DNA of 64,000 bases from Sarocladium kiliense (lineage: Eukaryota; Ascomycota; Sordariomycetes; Hypocreales; Sarocladiaceae). Below, piece by piece: positions 32,721 through 43,703 of this stretch (position 1 is the first letter of the stretch; each line of letters starts with the position of its first letter). The notes below the pieces were generated by a model that worked only from the letters and a program-made list of their open reading frames with translations, had not been told where the DNA came from and did not search any database. A program made the position numbers and the translations under genes. Location: NCBI GenBank assembly GCA_030734395.1, contig JAUZTG010000019.1, forward strand, positions 124,001 to 188,000, written 5' to 3'.

Positions 32721-33649
32721 ATGTCGTGTCAGAGCGAAGTCTCCTCCTCCAAGTGCATAGATCCCTCACATCCTTCCCGACGTCGGTTCCGTCGACGTAC
32801 AGAACACAGCCGCCCGCCCACAACGCTCTGTCGCCGTGTAAGTTGAGCCATAAGTACGTCCCTCTGAGCTCGAGGAATCGCTAATTGACGAGTTGCATCT
32901 TAGTGTACCAGCGCAAATCATCATCCATCCGATTGTCCCTGGTCTCACATTCGCCTAACTCTGCCCGAATACAAAGCCCACCAAGAACTTCATGCAGCCA
33001 ATAAGGTCCTACAAGAGTCAGAAAGACTTGATGCCCACCTTCGTCACCGTCAATACATGCGAACAGCCTACCTCATTCTCTTCGACCGAGCAGACGTTAA
33101 TATCAGAGCTCTTGCCGCTACAACATGGACATCCGAGATCATCAAATCCTGGGAGACACTGCATCGAGAATGGACGGAGCATCTAGAAGAGATGATGGCG
33201 GATCGAAACGCTCGTAGCGAGGAGTTACCAGAGTTCGCTGACGAGTGGCATATCCTGGACCATGAGATTTGGGACATGGAGGAGCAGATGCGTGCCGTCA
33301 GGGTGGATACAAGTGCATCGATAGCTCAGAAGCATGCAGGAGAGAATGAAGACGAGCTCAACGATCTCTCCCTGCAAAATTTCGAGTCTCTGAGAACTAA
33401 AATCGTGGAACGTCGAGCGAAGGTACTTGAATTGTCGAGAGAGCAGAAGAAGTTGGTGAAGAGCGCGAGAACGCAGGCGAAGACAGCAAGAAAAGAGGCG
33501 AGAAAGGTGATGAATGAGGCAAGGAGAAGATTAAAGCAGGCGAGAAAGAATGCGAAGGTGGAACGGGAGCGGTGTAAGGTTCAGGTATGTCCCTGACCTC
33601 GGCGTGAGACAATCAATAGCCTTGCTAAATGTACGTCAATGGCCAGTGA
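32721..33649 (+). CDS. Zinc-knuckle CaaX protein, array member 1
   Basis: Family not recognised. Exons 32721-32837, 32904-33584 and a third exon starting at 33647 whose first codon is the stop TGA; 266 aa. Exon 1 encodes MSCQSE, an Arg-rich patch (RRRFRRR) and ends LCRR. Exon 2 begins CTSANHHPSDC, so splicing creates the zinc knuckle C-RR-C-TSAN-H-HPSD-C. Then comes a long charged helical region with coiled-coil character and a very basic end (KEARK, RRRLKQARKNAK) just before the C-terminal CKVQ, a CaaX box predicted to be farnesylated. Intron 33585-33646 (62 nt, branch GCTAAAT, acceptor GGCCAG) separates CKVQ from the stop; without splicing the protein would end CKVQVCP. Polybasic plus CaaX suggests membrane attachment. 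Nucleic-acid or protein binding through the knuckle is inferred. Confidence 0.8.
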
Positions 33650-34046
33650 CATATCATCCGCAATCACGAAATTTATCATGTCTCTTTCAACCACGCGTCT
33701 GCGAAGCAGAGCAGAGTATCCGTTCTGACATGAGTCACATTGCGTTGAGTTGGCGGTTGGCGAACGGGACACTTGAAGGCGTCTGCAACCTGCTGCCGTC
33801 TGCGACCTGCTGCGGCAGACGGTCACCCATCAGGACAAGGGGCTTCTCGGCTATTACGCTATACTCTCCCTTCCCATCATGTGTCTTTGCCGCCTCTCAC
33901 CTGAGCTTCCTCGAAGCTGCGCCGAATCCTTTGGTTTTCGATGGTACACATTCCCTTCCCCTCGGAGCTCTTCAAGTAGAAGCCTATGCCAACCGAGTCC
34001 TCTCAAACCTGTCCTCACTCTTCCCTTATCCGCGACCTACCAAGCC
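33650..34046. other. Spacer between array members 1 and 2
   Basis: This 397-bp spacer is close in length to the other two array spacers (441 and 428 bp). It presumably contains the 3' UTR of member 1 and the promoter of member 2. No gene seen. Confidence 0.45.
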
Positions 34047-34925
34047 ATGTCACTCCTTCTGAAGTCATGTCACGGCCTCCGAGATGGTGAATCACATCCT
34101 CAGCATCGCCGGCGCTGGCGGATCGAGGAATACAATCACCCCCTTGACCCTTGTCGACGAGTAGGTCCTGGCATGCTGCCAACATCTACTGAGCTTCATG
34201 CTAACATAGATCATCAAACTACAGTGTGGCCAAGGCGATCATCTACCAGCCCATTGCGAGTATAGCGGACCAATGATGGATATGGCTCAGTACAATTCGC
34301 GAAAACACGAGCTGCGGCTCCAACATGAGGCGGCCAAGCTCGGTATACACTCACGGCAACATAGAAATCTCTTAAGATGGTACTTTCGGGCAAGAACTGC
34401 TGTCGCGGAACACTTAGATGCCTTCACACACGAGCAGCCATATGTTGGTAGGCCTACTTTGCTCGAAGAAGGGGGGGGAATTGAGCGCACCAATCTGAGA
34501 CTACTTGATTGCCATTATACCACATCTCATACGCTCGCAGACATGCGGGAGTTTCGGGAATGGCGTCGGAAGCTCACCAACAGAATAACCGCTTTGAATC
34601 CCCCAAAAGGCGCCACCAGGACAATGCCGGAGCATCTCAATCAGCACGACAGAGACGAGATTGTGAGGGAATCAGAGGGGTTCATCACTGGCTCGGAAAA
34701 ACTGGCCAACTACCATCGACGAAAGCTCCACGTCGTGGAGGCAGAGAGAGCCACGGTGAAGGGGAAGATAAAAGCCTTCGTCATGAAAGAGACAGAGAAG
34801 CAAGGTTCAGTGGAAGAGCACGTTAGCGACGAGTGCAAAGTCCAGGTACATACATCCCTGTCTCTGCCAGCATCCTTTCCATATGAGTTAGGGAACATCA
34901 CTGACCATATCACCGCCATTAGTGA
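34047..34925 (+). CDS. Zinc-knuckle CaaX protein, array member 2
   Basis: Paralogue of member 1. Exons 34047-34160, 34225-34845 and a stop-only third exon starting TGA at 34923; 245 aa. Exon 1 ends DPCRR after an Arg patch (HRRRWR). Exon 2 starts CGQGDHLPAHC, giving the knuckle C-RR-C-GQGD-H-LPAH-C. The body is a charged helix; the C-terminus is DECKVQ. Intron 34846-34922 (77 nt, branch CACTGAC, acceptor CATTAG) places the TGA beyond the CaaX box; retention would add 38 residues and bury the Cys. The start is chosen because it alone gives the conserved CHGL/LRD-like beginning in the phase required by intron 1; its first residues differ from the other three copies, so the start is less certain. 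Confidence 0.75.
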
Positions 34926-35366
34926 CTGCCCTCTATCAATAACTTTCTCTCTTGGGCTTTGAGCATGCATATGTCTACGCAAGAGATCTTGCTCTGCTTT
35001 TACCACGGACGCTGCGATGCAGACCGTAGTGAATAAGATGTTTCTGTGGTCTACTGCCAACTGCCACCACCCGCCAGCACATGCTATCTGTTGCCCGTGA
35101 ATGAACACATAACACTCAAAGGCCCTTTTCATTCTGGCCTCCTCTTCTCCTAATTTCTCTCAACACGCGTTGCATTCCCCTTCTTTCACGTGTAACGAAC
35201 AACTCGCTGGCCCCTGACTGCGCCGTGGGTTGGACTGCGCTCTACCATCACCCACGCTTGCTATTCGCTACAAGGCACACAGCTACTGGGCTCTATTTCT
35301 GTGACACCGAAACAGTATCTCAGCAGCAAGCTCTTTCATCGCATCTCCTCTCAGTGGAAACAAGTC
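34926..35366. other. Spacer between array members 2 and 3
   Basis: This 441-bp spacer is C/T-rich towards the next start codon. No gene seen. Confidence 0.45.
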
Positions 35367-36291
35367 ATGCGTTGCCCGCACAACCTGTCCTCTCGGCTTC
35401 CCAATGGCCATGAACGTCCTCATCAGCGTCGCTTTCGGCCTTTTGTCAACAGAACTTTAACAGCATCAGATCTTTGTCGACGGGTGAGTCATTCTCCTAT
35501 CGTTTTAAGTGACCTCGGTAGGTCCAAATTCTTCCTAACGTCGATCAGTGTGGGAGCCCGGCACACCTGGCAGCCTATTGTCAGAGTTCGGCGCCGGTGA
35601 TGGACTCGACAGTGTACAGCATCAAGCTCTGCAGGGTTAAGATCTGGGAAGATGTGACGGAAATGGAGCGTCTTCGTGATATGCGACTTCACAATGAGAA
35701 TATGATACGTGGGTACCACATCATAATCAATCTCACCATCGCAAACCTTTCTGCCCTTGAAGGAACAGCTATGGAATTCGAAGAGGCTGACCATGAGCGA
35801 CAAGCTGAATGGAAAAGTCTTGTCCAGAGTGCCCGTCGCTGGAGTTCTATTGTCGCAATTTCCTGGGATGATGGCTGCGACGAATCCGAAGTACTTAAAA
35901 TGGAGGAGTGTATGAAGAAGGCTGAGATCCACCGCAGCGAGATATGCCAACTTCGTGAGAGATACAAGCACATTGTGACCGATGGGCCTTTGGTGCCACT
36001 GGGAGATGCATTAGAGGACCTTGTGAGGGAGTGCGAATGCGAATGCCAGGACAACATTGCGTACCATCAGCTGCTCTACTGTGAGCTGGGAGAGAGATTG
36101 AAGGAGACACAAAAGGAGGTAAACAACCTTGATGAGAAGCTGAACGACAATTTGCGCATTCTTTCTCAACGGACGGACCAGAATGCAGAAGAGCATGATG
36201 CATGCAAGGTTCAGGTACGCTTCACCGATACTCAGTAACCCCCGTCCACATAAATACCAAGCCTTGCTGACCTTTGACTGATCTACAGTAA
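35367..36291 (+). CDS. Zinc-knuckle CaaX protein, array member 3
   Basis: Paralogue of members 1, 2 and 4. Exons 35367-35483, 35549-36214 and a stop-only exon TAA at 36289-36291; 261 aa. The start MRCPHNLSSR is nearly identical to member 4 (MPCQHDLSSR). Exon 1 ends DLCRR; exon 2 starts CGSPAHLAAYC, giving C-RR-C-GSPA-H-LAAY-C. The body is helical with heptad-like stretches (for example EVNNLDEKLNDNLRIL). The C-terminus is DACKVQ. Intron 36215-36288 (74 nt, branch TTTGACTGA, acceptor CTACAG) precedes the stop; retention would give CKVQVRFTDTQ. It differs from member 2 in using TAA, so the stop-exon layout has been kept while the stop codon itself changed. Confidence 0.8.
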
Positions 36292-36719
36292 TCGTAAACA
36301 CCTTCCAACAAATTTTTCGTTGACCCAGGCTTGGGTCTATTCATCTTCACTCCTAGAATCATCCGCGAAAGGGCTCGTGTTACCTAGCAGTAATCAGACA
36401 TCAGATGAATCGAACCGAACCACTCGCTGCCAGCTGCTGCCACCTTGCATCCCTGAAGAATCAAAACGTAGAATAGCTCGCCCTTTTTCTTCCCACTTCC
36501 ATTGTTTTCTCTCCTCTCAACTTCCTCCCATCATCTTCTGCCTCAAGGTGAAGCTGTACTGCATTGGAGAAAACACGTTGCCTAGAGCAGCGGTTTCCAC
36601 CGGCCTTAACATCTTTGGCGTATCTCCGCTGATTCCCCAACGTGTTTAACCCGAGTATAAGGCCTGACTCAAGACTCACTCATCGTCGCATCGGTCGTCC
36701 TCCTCTCGTCCGCGAAACC
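36292..36719. other. Spacer between array members 3 and 4
   Basis: This 428-bp spacer has GAGTATAAGG near 36652 as a possible TATA element 66 bp before the member 4 start. No gene seen. Confidence 0.45.
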
Positions 36720-37648
36720 ATGCCGTGTCAGCACGACCTGTCATCCCGCACGCTCTACAATGCTGTGCCTCCCCAACCTCGCCGCATTAGGCGTCATGCG
36801 CAAGAAGAAGAAGAGGTTGCTGGATTACTTTGCCGTCCCGTAAGTCTCTATCCACTGCCCTCGTCGATGCACCATGCTGATGCCACAGACCGACTCCCAG
36901 TGTGGCGGCCGTGGTCATCTAGCTACCCATTGCACCCACTCTGGGCCAGTGCTGCCCAAAGAGGTCTATCGATTGAAGCAGCTGGAGGCAGATAGCAAAA
37001 CGTTCAAGCGCTCCTCCGACATGTTCAATTTCATGATCACAGACCAACAAAAAATGATCGCTTCGTACTACATGGCACTTGCGGAGCTTGAAGTGTACAT
37101 GCAGGGCTTCGAAAATGGCTGGTCAGATGAGATCAACAAAGAGATAAACAAGATTGTCAACGGGGCGCCATTCTGGCGGCATCCGGCCATACGGGAAAGA
37201 GACTGGGAGCGCTTGGATCCGTCTGAACAACATGTCGCACGCGAAGATGTGCATAACCTGGGCTACGTTTTCAAGAAGTCAGCAGAGCTGTCGACCTTGG
37301 CACGAGAGCTGCGACGCAAGGCAGAACGGGACGCTTTGCTCGCTGATCCTTGGTGGGATGAGGTTAAGGATGAGATGCGGAAATCGGTGAGCATGTTCAA
37401 GGAGGACAGCATCATGACTCTCACGCACCATGAGATCAAGGCCGCTTCATTAAAGGCGGCTCTGGAGAAGGGGCAGAAAGCTCAGGTTGCCCTTGATATT
37501 GCCATTCCCAAGCAAAAGAGACTCGTCGAGGAACTAGCAAGCAATGAGGACGAGAATGGTGCATGTAAGGTTCAGGTAAGTCCACTTCCCCAGCCCATCA
37601 GGGGAACGGCGAACAACCACAGATGCTGACCCTACTCATCTCCAGTGA
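36720..37648 (+). CDS. Zinc-knuckle CaaX protein, array member 4
   Basis: Last copy of the array. Exons 36720-36839, 36901-37575 and a stop-only exon TGA at 37646-37648; 265 aa. Exon 1 starts MPCQHDLSSR, has a RRIRRH patch and an EEEE run, and ends LLCRP. Exon 2 starts CGGRGHLATHC, giving C-RP-C-GGRG-H-LATH-C, the most canonical retroviral-type knuckle of the four. An earlier AG at 36889-36890 could also splice but would lose the second Cys spacing; comparison with the other copies picks the acceptor at 36899-36900. The body is charged helix; the end is GACKVQ followed by intron 37576-37645 (70 nt). Retention would add 17 residues ending in RC. Confidence 0.8.
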
Positions 37649-38564
37649 ACACCACCACACTCACTCGATAGTCTTCCAGTCTTCAACAAACCTGAATCTC
37701 ACGTGGCTCGGATGACATTCCTGTCTCCGCTAGATGAACAATATTTCAGGGACGGCTCATGAAGAAACACGATCAAGCATTCAATTCTTCGCGCGCTTCG
37801 TGTGTTTAACAGAAAGCAACCCTCCTCCATTCCAGCGTCATATACGCTCCTGTCTTCCACCCTTCCGAACCATTAACTTCGCAATTAAAGGCATCATCTC
37901 CATTTTCACCGTTGCATTGCCAGGTCCAACGTTGCCCTCGCGACTGAGCGAATGCGTTGTAGCACTCAAAAAAAGAGAAAGCCGCCACCCGTGATGTCCC
38001 TTCCAGACGCTCATCATTTCCCACAGCCAAAAATCACCACCCAACGCCATAGCGAATGCAAGTAAAAGCAGAGACTCGTCGGCTTGATTGAATTCGAGCA
38101 CGGTACGAGATGGGTCACACGAAGCCAGGGAAGAGCCTCGTGGCGCACACAATCTCGCACACCGTTCAAGATAATGGGACCGAAGGCGGCTCGACAGAAG
38201 CGGTCTCGATATACGGAGTAGGAAACTGAGAAATCGGAAATGAGGTCTTCGGAGACACTTGATCGTGCGTGGTATAATTCAAAGGAAGGTAACAATTCGA
38301 CCATGATAATAACGATTCGCATGCTGTGCATCGATTTCGATTCGACAAAGGAAAGAAAAATGCGGAAATGGACGTCGTGTTTCGCAAGGTCATAGACTTT
38401 TGGGGTCGGAAAGTCGAGGGAAATTTTTGATCTTTTTCTTGATCACTTCTTCGAGTCTTGATCTGTGTCTTCTTGATCGTGTGTACCATGATTCTGGGTC
38501 TATTTACACGAAAGAACCAACGAAGATTAGCAAACCATCTTCGCAAGTATGTTCTTTCGAATGC
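37649..38564. other. Convergent 3' intergenic array/kinase
   Basis: This 916-bp region lies between the last array gene and the minus-strand kinase and probably holds both 3' UTRs. Reading frames here show no family resemblance, and I found no fifth CKVQ or zinc-knuckle copy. Confidence 0.45.
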
Positions 38565-40938
38565 TTAGTCAAAGTTGCTGTTGCCGATGAGGCTTGTATC
38601 CATGTTCTTGCCTGGCAGATGATTGTGGCAGCGGATCTTCTTGCCAGATGCTGACTTGGTCGCATCGATTCCCTTGTTTTGGTCTTCGTTGCTCTCTGGT
38701 TGGCAGCATTCGATCATTCTGATCCATCGATTGTTATATACGTCGGCAATACTGAGGCGCTTCGTCGGGTCGGGATTAAGCATTTTGATGAGGAGCTTGC
38801 GCAATGCCGCGGGCTTGATCTTGTTGAAGGGGACCGCGAATGGATAATCATCATCGTCGATCTCTTCTTCCGCCTTGCCTTCGTGGGCGCTGTTCCACCG
38901 CTCCCAGCCGTTGACGAGGTTGTCATAGCAAGGCTGTCCACTCACTGCCTTCTCCCAGATAGGTGCGGAGAAGACGAAAGTGATCATGACGACGGCGGCT
39001 CCCCAGACGTCGAGACCGCGTGGGTCGTACTTTTCCTTCTTTGCAAGAACCTCGGGGGCAATGTATGGCATACTGCCGCAAATGCCCGGGTCGCAGAGTC
39101 GCGTCTCGTGGCTCATGTTGATGCCACATTGACCGCCAGCCTCTCGAAGGCCTGGGTGCGTCCCACAGAAGACCTCCGAGACGCCGAAGTCCGTGATCTT
39201 GAGCTTGCTGTCTTTGGTGACTAGCAAGTTCTCGAGTTTGATGTCACGGTGAGCGATACCGTGACTGTGCAGATAATGAATGCCCTGAATTAACTGCTTG
39301 AAGAGACAATGACGATCAGTAATTCGGTCTTCGTGCATCAGATACTTCTTCTTCGCAAGGCTGAATAGATCGCCTTCGGAGCAGTACTCCATGACGTGGT
39401 TCCAGCGGCCATGGTCGGTGCAAAGGCTGATCGTCTCAACAATGTTTGGGTGGTGCAAACTCTTGGCAATGCTGTACTCGGACTTGATTTTCTTCTCGTA
39501 TTCATCCTTGGTCTCACTCTTAGACTTGGCGCGAAACTCTTTGACAGCATAAAGCTCGCTAGGGAATCCCTTGCGGGCCATGAGCGTGACCTTCGAGGCA
39601 GCACCTTTCCCAAGGTGACGACCATGACGGCCAAGGAGCTTGGACTGGTACTCAAAATCCCGCATCAGCTCGCCCACGTCGACTGTGAAATCGTCGGGTA
39701 GGCTGATACTGATTCGACGAGCTTTGGTACCAGTTCCGGCGTCGGGAAGATGGGGCCAGTACGATTCAGGTGTAGCCTCGTGGTGGTGATGACGATGGTG
39801 GTGAGGGTCTGGGCGACCAGCGTCGAAACTGGCAGCACGTCGAGTGCGCGGTGCGCCATCGCGACCTACAAATTTGATGCCACGACCACGGAAGGAAAGA
39901 CCCGTTGCCGCTCGACCTTTCTTCGGGTCTTTGAAGTCTGCAGGCTCCGGCAGCCCGGTGCTTTGGTGGTTCGCGGTCTTCGCCATTTCGAGAGGTGAGC
40001 CGGGACTTGGCGGTGAATTGGATCGAGTTGTGTTGGAAGAAGGATTTTGAGACCAGCGACGGCCAGTATTTGAAGGTGCGTTCGAGTTGCTGGTCGGGGT
40101 TGCAGAGTTCGTCATGTCCCCGTTAACTTCGGCCGTGGATGAACTTTGACCTTGTTGTGAAAGCTGAGAGCCTGAGCGCTTGAAGAGGCTCGAGACGGCG
40201 CGGGTAAAGGTTGAGCGGCGGGAAAGTGTAGCAGGCGTCTCCTGATCGGCAGGTTTTGAGGGCGACGGTGTGGCTGCGGCTCGTGTATGCGACTGCGCAG
40301 GGGCAAGCCCGTTTTTAGCAGGCGTCGAGGCGGCCAGTGGCTCAGCTGGGATGTCCTGGGTTTGTTGGTCCTCGTGGGTTTGGAACTGCTGGGAATGATG
40401 ACTGACAGGAGTAACAGGCTCAGCCAGTTCACTTTCGGATTCGCACGCCTCCTCGGGGATGGGATCGCTCAGCTCCGTCGCTAGATGTCGTGGTGAGGTG
40501 TGCTGTGCTTCCTGTTTCTTTTGAGGCTGTGAGACGTGTGATGAGGATATTGCCGGCGCCTGGTCAGCGAATTGTGAGGTATTGCCAAGGGTATTGGGAT
40601 GCACAGCCGGGCGCTCTGACGAAAATAAATAGGTCAGCAGGATTCCTGGGGATGATGCAGGGTGCAAAAGGCGGCGCAGGCGCGAGGGGTCAGCGGACGT
40701 CACCGGTGGGGGAAGCACAATGCGACCGGGATTGAGGTGTGTAGAGAACGTGCAACGTGACGGGGATCACGCCACAGGATTGAAGAAGGATTGAGTCCAA
40801 GTCGAAAAGGAATGGAATGGAATGAGACGCAAGATAATGTAATCGGAGATACTTACCAGTGCCGTTGGTCATAGCAGGACGAACAGCTGGAGTTGGGTCC
40901 AGCATGCTGCTTTTCGGGGCTTCTGCGGTGGTTGCCAT
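38565..40938 (-). CDS. Ser/Thr kinase, Sat4/Hal4 (NPR/HAL5) group
   Basis: In yeast this group (Sat4/Hal4, Hal5) stabilises potassium and nutrient transporters at the plasma membrane and supports salt tolerance. Exons 40857-40938 and 38565-40615; 710 aa. The first ~310 residues are low-complexity (Ser/Pro/Gln/Thr) with a His-rich run (HHHRHHHHE). The kinase domain follows: glycine-loop region GKGAASKVTL, ATP-Lys in YAVKEFRAKSK, catalytic loop HRDIKLEN, DFG in KITDFGVSEVF, and APE in MPYIAPEVLAKKEKYDPRGLDVW. All key residues are present. The insert GTHPGLREAGGQCGINMSHE between DFG and APE is typical of this group. The 241-nt intron (40616-40856) is supported by phase (split Glu codon). Upstream lies an unusually long non-coding region. 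Confidence 0.9.
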
Positions 40939-42580
40939 TGTCGCACGTCAATGTCTGGTTGCGGACAATGAGAATTCCAAGTATCAAAACCGAAAAGGCG
41001 AACAGCGACACGTCGGTATTGGCAAACGAAGATGTGGGTCCCAAATCAGGACCACTGCTTACTTGAGCAAACTAAAAAGAAAGATAATCGAAAAAGAAGA
41101 GGCGAGACCGGACTTCGGAGAGCGAAAGATGGGTACCTTCAACCGGCGGAAGCGATCTCGCGACTCGGGTGGGAGCGAACTCAAGGTTGGAGCTTGGCCT
41201 GGTGGCGGGAATAAAAGGAAGACCGGCGGATTGTTCTATTGGAACAACAAGGCAGCCAACGATTGGAGAGGAAGCTACGGGTGTGGGTGGATGGTGCCAT
41301 GCGATTGCTCGAGTGCTTGGTTTTGCGTTCGCTTGATGCTTGTTCTTGGAAGGTCTTTAGACTTGGGTTAGCTTGCTTGCTGGTTTAGTAGTGAAGTGTG
41401 GTGTGAGAGCGCATGTGCGAAAGTGTGTGTGAGAGAGACCAGTAGCCGGTCCGGATGGGTGTAGTCAGAATAGCGAGAGTGGATGGGCTGAAGCCTTCGG
41501 TGGGAAGCGACGACGTAATGATGGGGAGCGCTAGCGGTTTCTAGCGGCGTGTCTGGGGCGCCTGTGCCGCCGAGATTGGCGCTGAGGGGTTCGGACTCTT
41601 GGTAGGAGCGATTTGTTTGTCAAGATGGTTGTTTCGAGGGTTCGTTGGTGCTGTTTTGGTGTGGTTGCAGGACGCCTATGGTGGTATTGGCTGTAGTGGT
41701 GGTGGTGACGACCGTTGGAAGCGAGGGGCAGCCACGGGACTCGAGAGAGGTGCTGGATCGAGGGTAATCCCGCGGTGCTCGATCGGAGTGCAGAAGAGGG
41801 CAGCGGGGAAGTGTAATTGCAAGGAGAAGGGAAGGGACATGAAGAATGAGAGGAACGACATACTCTTTGACTAATTGGTTCGTACTCTCTTTCGAAACTG
41901 GACTTAATGAAGCGAGGAGCCGAGGTTTGTATTATTTTGCTCGATTGTTCGAGGAGTGTTTCGATGGGTAGAGTGGAGATTTTGGGGAGCGATTGAATCG
42001 GGTGCGGTCTCGTTTCTTTAAACTTGTTTCTTCGAATCGAGGAGACCGCTTGCGCTTTACGCTGAGGCTCTTTTCGTGACCGAGATGACAATAAAGCGGT
42101 GTCCGTTTTGTCTTGCAGGTCTGGTGATCAGCGTTCGGTGCAGCGCGGTTTTTGTGTGTCGTGTGAGCTCTGGGTCGGGATGCTGCAAGTCGTTGACTTT
42201 TGGGGTCTGGGGAGCAGAAGAAGCAACTGGGCGGCTGCAGGAGGGCTGCAGAAAGGTCGAGGGGTGACCCTGGCTGGGTGTGTGGATGTTGAATATGCGG
42301 GTTTTTGCGTGTTGAAGAAGTCGTGTCTGTAAGGTAGGTAGGCGGCAGACAAGGCTGGGAAAAGATGAAGTAAAAGAGAGGGAAGAAAAGAGGAGGATGG
42401 TAAACAGGATGAGGCAGTTAATAGCGTAGGAGGTGATGGGTGAGAGGCGAGGGTGCCAGTGAGGGACAAATTGGCACAACGGCCGAGTGACGATGGAGCC
42501 AGTCGTGGGGGGAGCGATGCCGCGAGGGGATACCGCCCCGTTGGCTGGCAGCAAGACAGAGATGAGGGGTGTGGTTAAGG

Positions 42581-42600
42581 TCAATCAATCAATCAATCAA
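42581..42600. repeat. (TCAA)5 microsatellite
   Basis: Five perfect tandem TCAA units, followed by CCAACC, in the long region upstream of the kinase. Confidence 0.9.
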
Positions 42601-43675
42601 CCAACCGCTGGCTCTGTGGTGGATTGGAGCTGCCTGGTGGTGGATGGTGGTGGTGGAGGGCGCTCGAACGGGGAAAGTCCAGGGAAGCGACAACGTAAAA
42701 TGAATGACCGAGTGGTGATTGGTGATAGGCAGAGGGTACCTCTGGCGTCATACAAGCCTGTGGGGATTTGCAAGTACCGGTCGCGTCGCTCTTAACGCCA
42801 CAGAGTCAGGGCCCTGAATCAGTGGGAATGGGCCCCATCGGTTGAATCGTCCCTTTATCTTTTCTTCACCAGAACCTGTTGATTACATATTCTCATGTCG
42901 TCAAATTGGATGCTCTCTCTTTCCCTCTCTCTCTTGATCCGCCTCATGGAATTGCCACTCTGAAACATGTTTAACCAGTGGAGCATGTCTTGTCTTGGTA
43001 TGCAGACCGTCATCTGGGCCTGTGCCTGACTCTCATACAATGACCCTGCCTCACCCTGATCCAGCTGCTGCAGCCAAGGCTCTTACTCCTTGTCAAGTAA
43101 TCTTCAGCCCTCTGTCTTGTCTTCTCTTCACCTGAAGGCCCTGATCAAGTGCCCCGGCTGTGCCCCGGATCAGACGGCACTACACACATGAAGCCTCGTT
43201 CTCACCGCTCCATCGCCGTCTTTGCCGACTTAATTGTCTTGACTGCCTCACACAGCCTTCATCGGACTCATCTTGCACACAGCCAACATCTCGATCACCG
43301 TTCTCCGTCATCCATCTTCTCTGGAATGCCCTAATCCAAGACCTCGTCGTCAACAACCTTGAATTAGACTTAACCGCGATAAACACTGCCCCTGTGTCTA
43401 AGACTCCCGGGGGGTTTCGGCCTTGCTATCCCCATCTAGCAATTCCCCATCTAAAGCGCCCTCGTCACCTACCTTTGGCATTCAACCTGTTCCAACTCAA
43501 TATTGTACCTTATTTTAACAGACAGTTGCAAACAAGCAACAGGGCCAAGCTGCCAAACAACTCGTGCCCCTCCTGATCGTCTTGTCTCTCCGATCCTAGC
43601 GCGACTTGGCCATTCTTTGCCATGCCCATGTCCCTGCCTTGCCCAGCCTGTGCAGCACATCACGGGGCTTGCTTT

Positions 43676-43703
43676 CTCTCCTCTCCTCTCCTCTCCTCTC
43701 CTC
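43676..43703. repeat. (CTCTC)5-6 tandem repeat
   Basis: Five complete CTCTC units plus CTC. The tract is pyrimidine-only on the plus strand and lies in the kinase/Vps62 intergenic region. Confidence 0.9.

Noticed and set aside
41531..42091. 186-codon minus-strand frame upstream of the kinase
   Set aside because: Low-complexity Ser/Arg/His/Pro composition without family similarity; kept only as a possible upstream frame in a long leader.
43671..43703. Tandem CTCTC units as a CRISPR-like or structural repeat
   Set aside because: A simple pyrimidine microsatellite without spacers, listed only as a repeat.
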